From Bedellia somnulentella (Eukaryota > Arthropoda > Insecta > Lepidoptera > Bedelliidae), in the NCBI GenBank assembly GCA_963576735.1, contig CAUYWD010000265.1, positions 124,001 through 188,000 of the forward strand: a stretch of DNA of 64,000 nucleotides, in the 5' to 3' direction. The position numbers and the translations under genes are program-made. The stretch's first letter is position 1. Each line of letters starts with the position of its first letter. The notes beneath the pieces are model-generated. The model worked only from the letters and a program-made list of their open reading frames with translations, made no database searches and was not told where the DNA came from. Positions 8,662 to 15,946 of the stretch are shown here, one piece after another.

Positions 8662-8740
8662 CCCCCACACGGTGCAGCCTTGTCGTGGCGTGGGGGCTCA
8701 GTAGCCCCGGGTTGGTCACCCGGGGTGAAGCCAATGCACC
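8662..8740 (+). ncRNA. HDV-like ribozyme, E2
   Basis: P2 is GGTGCA/TGCACC here, against GGTACA/TGTACC in E1: a paired change. P4 is CCCCGGGT/ACCCGGGG with loop TGGTC. P1 and P3 match E1. Confidence 0.86.
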
Positions 8741-9211
8741 AAGGGTCCGCTTCTCTCCTCTGTTTTCAGAGTGAGTAGTAAGCGGACTGGGTGAGGAGAA
8801 AACCTCGTTAAAAAATCAAGGGAACTCGTAACCCTGGCAGTCTTGCACTTCCAGGGCCGAGGGTCTTGCCGCGGCGTAGGCTTGACCGCGAGGAGTAAAC
8901 CTCTATAAAAAATCGGAAGAGGAGTAAACCTTCCGCAAAAATCCGAGGATAAAACCTCGTTAAAAAATCCGTGAGGCGGTGGGCTGCGACCGGCGGGTTG
9001 CAGTCTGCTACTCCGCAAGGAGAACCTCGAGGGGGTGGGCGTTTGGAACTTGTGGCCCAAACGCCTGCGGTGCTGAGGAAGCACAAGGAGGAGTGGGGGA
9101 CTTTAAGTCCCCCGAGATGGGCTGCTTTTTGCAGCAGGTGCGTGGAGTCTGTGGATGTTGCCTATGGTAAAGTCGCCAGGGACTCCACACATGTGTACCA
9201 TAGTTGGCCAC

Positions 9212-9292
9212 CGTGGGGTTTTAGTCGGTAAGAGTCCGACATACCTTCGTCACCCCGCCGGGTGACGTCGGATCCATGAGGATTTCCCCACG
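9212..9292 (+). other. 3'-terminal cloverleaf, short-element version (E2)
   Basis: Same closing stem as E1. First hairpin is GTCGG/CCGAC (GTCAG/CTGAC in E1); second is CGTCACC/GGGTGACG; third is GGATCC-ATGA-GGATT-like. Confidence 0.75.
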
Positions 9293-9312
9293 AAAAAAAA
9301 AAAAAAAAAAAA

Positions 9313-9331
9313 GGTTAGGTTAGGTTAGGTT
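9313..9331 (+). repeat. Telomeric spacer, 19 bp
   Basis: GGTT(AGGTT)3 between the E2 A-tail and E3. Confidence 0.95.
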
Positions 9332-9412
9332 CCCCCACATGGTGCAGCCTTGTCGTGGCGTGGGGGCTCAGTAGCCTCGGGCAATCCAGTCCGGGGTGAA
9401 GCCAATGGCATC
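9332..9412 (+). ncRNA. HDV-like ribozyme, E3
   Basis: P2 is GGTGC (9341-9345) with GCATC (9408-9412), including one G-U pair and one extra base in J4/2. P4 is 8 bp with a G-U pair. This is a weaker P2 than in E1, so activity is less certain. Confidence 0.7.
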
Positions 9413-9809
9413 AAGGTGGGTCCGCTTCTCTCCTCTGCTTCCAGAGGTAGCAGTAAGCGGACGAGAAGCCATTGCACTTCATGTGCTTGGCTTATCGAGT
9501 CGTCTTTCCCGCATCGGGTTTATTTAGTGGAGTTTAGCCCCGGCGTCTGTCTCACATTGAGCGGCCTGGTGGTTAGGGGGCGGCAGTTTCTTTACGTCAC
9601 TGTCGGCCAACCCGTAAACTTACTTGTAAGAACGGGGGCTCAGGCCACTGAGGTCTGAGCCGCGAGGAAGAAAACCTCTGTAAAAAATTACCCCAATCCT
9701 AAGGTTGGCGTGCCGAGAGGATGAATGGCTGGAGGGTCTCCAGTCCCTAGCGCGGGTGATAGGGAGAACTCGTTAGTAGGCCGAGTATAAAATTGCCTAC
9801 TAATTCTAA

Positions 9810-11761
9810 ATGATGAGTGTTAATAGAAAACAAATACCCCAGGAGGGTACCACCGGCTCCACCGGTGGAGAATCCCTCCCTGCATCGAAAGATGTAGGCT
9901 GCCCTTCGTATTCTGGGGGGGGCACCACCCATCCACCTAGATCAATAGATCTAGAGACTCGCTTGAGTCAAAATCGCTACGCTGTACTTGACAGTCGTCC
10001 AAGTTCAGCTCAAGGTGCTAACAGGGAACTCGATGATGGAGAAATGAGTGATTCTTCAATTCGTTCCTCTGCTTCTATTTTGTCTTCCGTCTCAGCGGTG
10101 TCAATGGCATCACGGAAGCGAAAAAGTGGCTCTCGGATGAGCACCATCTCATCTCAAAGGAGAAAGGTTGTGTCAAAGGCTGGTGAGTTTGCTGAACCTT
10201 TTCCAGCCGATGATGTTTCAGCCGATGACGTGGACTGGTCAGTGAACTTCAAAGCTCAACCTACAGCCGAAGTGGGTGCCAGAGCATTGGAAGCGGCAAC
10301 AAAAGTTATAAATGTGGCCGATAAGTCAAGGAACTTGAAGGGAACTTTTGTGCGGGACCTTAAAGCAGCGGCACGGCTTTTCGAAGCGGCTACTGCTGAA
10401 CTGACGCAACGGTCGTCCGACCACTTTAACGAAGAGCGCTTGCAGCAGGAAAACTTTGAGCTTAGAGCCCGAGTAGCTGCCTTAGAAGAAAAAATAGGGC
10501 GTATGACTGAGCACGAAAACTCTCCAAGCAGAGTGAGTCCAAGGCCCTCACAACCAAAAGCTACTGCTCCAAGCCCGATAGCTTTAGAGGCAATAGAGGC
10601 GCTCATAACAGAAATCTGAATGCTTTCATGAATGAGCTGTTTCCACAGAGAGCTATAAGGCCTCCTTTGGGTAGGCAAAATGCACCAATTAAAGAGAAGG
10701 CAGTGGAAATAAATAAGCCCACAAAATCTCAAAGAGCGCGCAAGCGGAGAACACCCATGCAGCCCTCCGTTGCTGAACTACCAGCGGTACCGAGGCTTAA
10801 TGTTCCTGCACAAAAACCGCAATCGGAATCATGGGCAACAGTAGCTGGCCGGAGGGCCAAAAAGACTCCAGGGAATACGAAACAGCCAAAGTCTACGTCT
10901 CAGACTAAAGCTGTTTCAAAAAATAAAGGTAGTAAGCGAAAGCCTCCAAAACCTCCGAAAAACGCTGTTATTACTGTCACCGTTCCAGGGGGTTCCAACA
11001 CTTCGTACGCTGAGGTCATGGACACGGCTAAGCAGCGGATCAATTTGAAGGATCTCGGGATAACCGCTGTTCGCCAAAAGCTGACAGCCACTGGAGGACT
11101 CCTTCTGGAAGTACCCGGCCCGGAAAGTGTCACTAAGGCAGATGCGTTAGCAACGCGTATGACAGCTGCTTTGGCTGAATTCAACGTCCATATAGCCCGC
11201 CCCATCAAATGTGGTGAAATTAGAGTGATGGACTTAGACGAATCTATGACTGCTGGGCAAATAGCTCATGCCATAGTGGAATTGAGTGGTTGTTCTCCCA
11301 ATGACATAAAGGTGGGAGAAATTAATAAAGGAAGCAACAGACTTGGTTCTGTATGGGTCAAATGTCCTTTAAAAGTAGTTCATACATTAGCGAAAGCTAA
11401 AGTGTTGCAGGTAGGATGGGTACTTACGCGTGTAGAAGTATTGCCCGCTCGAACATTACAATGTTATAAATGCTTGGAGCCTGGTCACGTAAGAATCCAA
11501 TGCAAAAGCACCGTTGATCGTGGGGACCGGTGCTATAAGTGCGGTGAGAGTGGCCACAAATCACGGCAATGCGTAGCCGTTGCTGCGAATTGTCCGCTAT
11601 GCACCGACCTAGGTAGGCAATCTGACCACCGTCTGGGGACAAAAAAGTGTCAACCGATGTCAGATAAAAGCAAGAGGAAAGGCCAGCTGGAGAGTTTGAA
11701 GACCACTCTGATGCCGGCTGCAGTGAGCACATGCTCACAGGGAGGAGCTATGGATGTTTAA
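9810..11761 (+). pseudogene. Group B ORF1, broken by a 1-bp deletion (E3)
   Basis: Two pieces, 9810-10619 (269 residues) and 10628-11761 (377 residues), together match the uninterrupted 650-residue ORF1 of E12. E3 reads gaaatctgaatg where E12 reads gaaaagctgaatg; this one-base loss near 10614 creates TGA at 10617-10619. The first piece has the leader (PQEGTTGSTGGESLP) over an RNA fold at 9842-9923, a basic KRKS region and a coiled-coil region. The second has three CCHC-type knuckles (CYKCLEPGHVRIQC, CYKCGESGHKSRQC, and a CX2CX8HX6C) near its C-terminus. No KRGRGRPP AT-hook is seen in group B. The second piece may be translated from its own ATG, which is unproven. Confidence 0.88.
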
Positions 11762-14700
11762 AATTCACTCTGAAAATCCTTCAAGCCAACCTGAACCACT
11801 GCCGGGGGGCGCAGGATCTTCTCCTGCAGAACCTCTCGGAACGTTCAGTTGCTGTGGCCATTGTATCGGAGCCATACGTCATACCGAATCACCCCCGCTG
11901 GTTTGGCGATGTAACTGGCTGTGTTGCAATACACTGGGGCGGACAAAGTTACAAATTGCCAATGTCACTTCTTCAAAATGGTCAAGGATGGGTAGCAGTT
12001 TCATGGGGCTCTTTGGCAATAGTAGGCTGCTACATATCTCCAAACTGTAGTCTTGCCGAGTACGAAACATATTTAGACGGACTTTCTGTATGTGTTCGCG
12101 GTCTGGTTTCTGACTCGATAATAGTCCTTGGCGATTTCAACGCTCGCTCACACGTGTGGGGAGACACCACAACTGATCCAAAAAGCGACACTCTACTTGA
12201 ATGGGCTGCGGAACTAAATCTTGGGCTTCTAAATCAGGGTTCTGTCCCGACTTGCATAAGATGGCAAGGGGAGTCCATCGTCGACCTATCTTGGGCAAGT
12301 CCATCTGCTTCTCGACAATTGACCGGATGGAGAGTTTTAGACGGTGAAACCACACTTTCAGACCACCAGTATATTGAGATGGTAATAAATGTGAGGCTTT
12401 CTACTACTGGTCACAACCTTCAAAACGCTAAACCCCGACGATGGTCTCTCCAGAAACTTAACCGAGACCTACTTCTGGCCGCTGCAAATACTGCTGCTTG
12501 GGCTGAAGCGGACGAAGAACCTGATCCAGAAACTGAAGCTGCCTGGTTTCGTGATACGACGACTTCTATTTGCGATGCCTCCATGCCCCGAAGTAGGCCT
12601 GCAATGAACAGAAATCAGTACTGGTGGTCCAATGAAATAGCACGTCTTCGTAATGTGTGCTCGTCCAGTAGACGCCAATACACTCGAGCCCGCAGAAGAC
12701 GGCGATCTACCGCCGAAGAGAAAGCCGCAGCCTACGCTGTTTATAGAGAGGCGACAATTGCACTGCAAACAGCGATAGCGGACGCCAAAGTCAGATCATG
12801 GAAAGAATTATTAGAAGGTCTAGACAGGGACCCATGGGGGCGTCCATATAAGATGGTAATGGGCAAGCTCCGCCCGTGGGTTCCTCCTCTTACTGAAACT
12901 CTGGATATGAACTTTACTGCAACGGTGGTAACAACACTGTTTCCTAGGTCTACAGGGGAACATTCAAATGAGCCGGATCATGTACACCCACCTTCATCCT
13001 CTGAAGAAGACGCCGTGACACCGGAGGAGTTACGGTGGGCCCTGAAACGGATAGGTGCAAAAAATACAGCTCCAGGCCCAGATGGAATTCCAGGTCAGGC
13101 ATTAATTTTAGCACTTTCTGTCCTAGGTGAACGATTGCGGCTACTATTTAGTAACTGTTTCTGCCGGGGCGTTTTTCCTTCGGGCTGGAAAGAAGCAAAG
13201 TTGGTTTTATTACGGAAAGAGGGTAGGACTCCAGAGTCACCCTCGGCATACCGACCTATATGCTTGCTGGATGAAGTTGGCAAAGTATTCGAGCATATTA
13301 TTGCAGACCGGATCAATGACCATCTGTCAAACACAGGCCCAAATCTATCAGAATGCCAGTTTGGTTTCCGGAAGGGGCGCTCTACCATAGATGCAATCCT
13401 TTGCCTACGCTCACTGTCGGAAACAGCTATCAACCAAGGAAATGTTGTGCTGGCAATAAGTATAGATATTGTGAACGCCTTCAATAGTATACCATGGAAA
13501 GCAATACGAGAAGCACTAGTGTATCACAACGTTCCATCATGCTTGTTTAGAATTGTCGATGCATATTTAAGCAACAGGTCAATAACCTATGTCGGAAGAA
13601 ACGGTAATACTGTCCAGAGAGTGGTGGACCGCGGAGTACCGCAAGGTTCTGTACTTGGGCCATTATTATGGAACCTCGCGTACGATAGCATACTACGCAC
13701 GACACTACCAACACGGACGAACCTAGTCTGCTATGCGGATGATACCCTTGTCGTTGTGGAGGATGAAACTTTTCAAAGAACCGCTCGACTCGCTGAACTT
13801 GGTATAGCACGGATAGTTTCTAAAATCGAAGGTATTGGTCTAAAAGTCGCACCACAGAAAACAGAGGCTATATGGTTTCATAACCTTCGTAGAGGCGAGA
13901 CACCACCAGATACGACAATCCGGGTTCATAACGCTGCTGTTGAGGTGGGGCAGTTTATGAAATATTTGGGCGTCGTTCTGGACAGCCGTTGGGAATTCGT
14001 GGAGCATTTTGAGCGCCTAACCCCACGGATTCAAAAGGTAGCGGGTGTCATGCACCGGTTGCTGCCAAATCTTGGGGGACCAAGGGAAGAAGTTCGTCGG
14101 CTATACGCCGGTGTTTTGCGGTCTATAGCTGTTTATGCAGCTCCAGTCTGGTCTGATAAGTTGTCAAGGCGTTGTAAAGCCAAACTACTGAGTGCGCAAC
14201 GATTAATAGCTATAAGAGTCTCCAGAGCCTATCGCACGGTCTCTTACGATGCAGCAACACTTTTAGCTCGAATACCGCCTCTTGACATTCTTGCCGACCT
14301 TGAGTCGAAAGTGTACCACCGTACTCGTACTGCTAATAGGGATGGGACAGAAAGGGAGCTTAGAACACTCCGCAATCAGTCACGGAGACAAGCGGTTGTT
14401 ATATGGCGAGAGAGATTGGAAGAGCCCCTTGCTGCAAGGAGACGTACGGTTAGCGCAATTCTTCCAAACTTCCGAAATTGGTTGGAGCGGTCGAGTGGTA
14501 GCCTTACATATAGGCTCACTCAAATACTTACTGGTCACGGCTGTTTTGGCGAATACCTAAACAGAATCGGACGTGAGCAAACAGCGCAATGCCACCACTG
14601 TGGAGCATCCTGTGATTCTGCTCAACATACACTTGAAAGTTGCCCAGCATGGGCAAATGAGCGACTAATCTTAGTCCGAGCAATTGGCCAAGATCTCTCC

Positions 14701-14871
14701 CTGTCAGCAGTAGTAAAAGCTATGTTAGAAAGTGGGGAAAATTGGAGCGCCGTTGTCTCTTTTTGCGAAGCAGTCATGCTACAAAAAGAGGCAGCTGAGC
14801 GGGACCGGGAGAGGACCGATCCCAATCGACGGCAAAGACGACGCAGGGGCGGTGGTGCACTCCGTCCCTGA
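11731..14871 (+). CDS. ORF2: endonuclease + reverse transcriptase, group B (E3)
   Basis: 1046 residues. Endonuclease motifs are LQANLNHC, VSEPYV, LGDFNARS, SIVDLSWA and SDHQY. RT motifs are APGPDGIPG, YRPICLLDEVGK, IDIVNAFNS, GVPQGSVLGPLLWN and YADD. The C-terminal knuckle is CX2CX8HX4C (CHHCGASCDSAQHTLESC). Unlike group A, it overlaps ORF1 by 31 nt: the ATG at 11731 lies upstream of the ORF1 stop (11759-11761), in the -1 frame relative to ORF1. Internal initiation at 11731 is the simplest reading, with frameshifting as an alternative. Residues from about 455 to 720 differ from E12 much more than the rest does. Confidence 0.93.
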   Translation: MLTGRSYGCLKFTLKILQANLNHCRGAQDLLLQNLSERSVAVAIVSEPYVIPNHPRWFGDVTGCVAIHWGGQSYKLPMSLLQNGQGWVAVSWGSLAIVGCYISPNCSLAEYETYLDGLSVCVRGLVSDSIIVLGDFNARSHVWGDTTTDPKSDTLLEWAAELNLGLLNQGSVPTCIRWQGESIVDLSWASPSASRQLTGWRVLDGETTLSDHQYIEMVINVRLSTTGHNLQNAKPRRWSLQKLNRDLLLAAANTAAWAEADEEPDPETEAAWFRDTTTSICDASMPRSRPAMNRNQYWWSNEIARLRNVCSSSRRQYTRARRRRRSTAEEKAAAYAVYREATIALQTAIADAKVRSWKELLEGLDRDPWGRPYKMVMGKLRPWVPPLTETLDMNFTATVVTTLFPRSTGEHSNEPDHVHPPSSSEEDAVTPEELRWALKRIGAKNTAPGPDGIPGQALILALSVLGERLRLLFSNCFCRGVFPSGWKEAKLVLLRKEGRTPESPSAYRPICLLDEVGKVFEHIIADRINDHLSNTGPNLSECQFGFRKGRSTIDAILCLRSLSETAINQGNVVLAISIDIVNAFNSIPWKAIREALVYHNVPSCLFRIVDAYLSNRSITYVGRNGNTVQRVVDRGVPQGSVLGPLLWNLAYDSILRTTLPTRTNLVCYADDTLVVVEDETFQRTARLAELGIARIVSKIEGIGLKVAPQKTEAIWFHNLRRGETPPDTTIRVHNAAVEVGQFMKYLGVVLDSRWEFVEHFERLTPRIQKVAGVMHRLLPNLGGPREEVRRLYAGVLRSIAVYAAPVWSDKLSRRCKAKLLSAQRLIAIRVSRAYRTVSYDAATLLARIPPLDILADLESKVYHRTRTANRDGTERELRTLRNQSRRQAVVIWRERLEEPLAARRRTVSAILPNFRNWLERSSGSLTYRLTQILTGHGCFGEYLNRIGREQTAQCHHCGASCDSAQHTLESCPAWANERLILVRAIGQDLSLSAVVKAMLESGENWSAVVSFCEAVMLQKEAAERDRERTDPNRRQRRRRGGGALRP

Positions 14872-15169
14872 TACTTTCCTCACACCCTGTAGCGTTGGGT
14901 GGAAGAATAGACCTACAGCATTTTCCCGCTTGGCGTAAGAGGCAGCCTAAAGGAACAACAGTAGATCGTAGGCGTCCGATGTAGGGACATTAGACGTCAT
15001 ACCAGCGATCTCGAGAAGTAAATAACAATCTTCGATCGATTGCTATCAAGCTGGAGGTCTGGGGACTATAAATTCCCCAGTGAAGTGCCCCATAGGGCGC
15101 GTACAAGGGAGTCATTGGTGTGTTCCTTGGAGATCCCTATGACTCCCAACAAGTGCTGAGGTTGGCCAA

Positions 15170-15255
15170 CGAGGGGGTTTTAGTGGGTAGAAATCCCACA
15201 TAACCCGAACATGTCCCTATCATGTCCGGGTATCTTTCTGAAGATTTCCCCCTCG
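15170..15255 (+). other. 3'-terminal cloverleaf, group B version (E3)
   Basis: Closing stem CGAGGGGG (15170-15177)/CCCCCTCG (15248-15255). Hairpins are GTGGG/CCCAC, ACCCG-ACATG/CATGT-CGGGT and ATCTT/AAGAT. The architecture matches group A while nearly every helix has a different sequence. Confidence 0.78.
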
Positions 15256-15281
15256 GAAAAAAAAAAAAAAAAAAAAAATAA

Positions 15282-15340
15282 GGTTAGGTTAGGTTAGGTT
15301 AGGTTAGGTTAGGTTAGGTTAGGTTAGGTTAGGTTAGGTT
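15282..15340 (+). repeat. Telomeric spacer, 59 bp
   Basis: GGTT(AGGTT)11 between E3 and the E4 scrap. Confidence 0.95.
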
Positions 15341-15510
15341 CCCCGTGGTAAATTACCTCCGGTAACAGAGGCCAGGGACCCCGACCATTGTGCACCAAGA
15401 AGGACCACCGTGGGGTTTTAGTCAGTAGGAGTCTGACATATCCCCGTCGCTCCCCCCCAGCGGCGGGGAATCCATGAGGATTTCCCCACGTAAAAAAAAA
15501 AAAAAAAAAA
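15341..15510 (+). mobile_element. E4: 5'-truncated 3' end of a group A element
   Basis: 170 bp matching the last part of the E1 3' UTR (gtggtaaattacct...), the cloverleaf (15409-15490) and an A-tail (15492-15510). The 5' junction is GGTT|CCCCGTGG, so truncation did not change the upstream cut phase. There is no ORF. Confidence 0.88.
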
Positions 15511-15519
15511 GGTTAGGTT
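15511..15519 (+). repeat. Telomeric spacer, 9 bp
   Basis: GGTTAGGTT between E4 and E5. Confidence 0.9.
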
Positions 15520-15599
15520 CCCCCACATGGTACAGCCTTGTCGTGGCGTGGGGGCTCAGTAGCCTCGGGCAATCCAGCCCGGGGTGAAGCCAATGTACC
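15520..15599 (+). ncRNA. HDV-like ribozyme, E5
   Basis: Identical in all helices to the E1 copy (P2 GGTACA/TGTACC; P4 with loop AATCCA). Confidence 0.87.
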
Positions 15600-15946
15600 G
15601 ATTAGGCGTCGTTGTTGAGTTAGAACCTGGCGTTTGTACCACATTGGTCGGCCAGGTTCTGTCTTGCGTTCGGTCCCAGCTACCCACATTGGGCGGCTGG
15701 TGATGGAGGGGCGGCAGTGTCTTCATGATACTGCCGGCCAACCCGTAAGCCTACTTCGGTGGGAACGGGGGCTTAGGCCACTGAGGTCTGGGCTGCGAGG
15801 AAGAAAACCTCTATAAAAAATTACCCCAATCCCAAGGTCGGCGTGCCGAGGGGATGAGTGTCTGGAGGGGGTCCAGTGCCTAGCGTCAGGGAAGGGGGGG
15901 ATAGCTCGATGGTAGGCCGAGGATAAAGCCTACCAAACAAAACAAA

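Larger units (their letters stand above)
8662..9312 (+). mobile_element. E2: short non-autonomous telomeric element, type a
   Basis: 651 bp with ribozyme, cloverleaf (9212-9292) and A-tail (9293-9312) but no convincing ORF. After the ribozyme comes a GTCCGCTT/AAGCGGAC hairpin. Four related hairpin modules follow: GAGG 8793/CCTC 8806, GAGG 8890/CCTC 8903, GGAA 8915/TTCC 8934 and CGAGG 8944/CCTCG 8959, each followed by an A-rich run of the type AAAAAATC. One such module occurs in the 5' UTR of full-length elements. It looks like a SART-derived partner moved in trans by ORF1/ORF2 of the long elements. Confidence 0.85.
9332..15281 (+). mobile_element. E3: group B telomeric non-LTR retrotransposon, ORF1 frameshifted
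   Basis: Ribozyme 9332-9412; a 5' UTR containing GTCCGCTT/AAGCGGAC and CCTCTG/CAGAGG hairpins; ORF1 broken by a frameshift; ORF2 intact; cloverleaf 15170-15255. The A-tail (15257-15281) has a T near its end. ORF2 is about as long as in group A but clearly divergent, and lower in GC. E12 is its intact relative. Confidence 0.92.

Noticed and set aside
8716..9231. Overlapping small ORFs on both strands of short elements
   Set aside because: They sit over hairpin modules, differ in frame between types a and b, and encode low-complexity sequence without family resemblance.
9332..15281. Group B as a TRAS element
   Set aside because: Orientation relative to TTAGG, cut phase and A-tail junction are the same as in group A, which fits the SART arrangement; a full RT phylogeny would settle it.
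15257..15340. Possible assembly artefact joining poly(A) and TTAGG repeats
   Set aside because: Junction phase is constant, tail lengths vary, and element bodies differ between copies, as expected of real insertions; raw-read support was not available to me.
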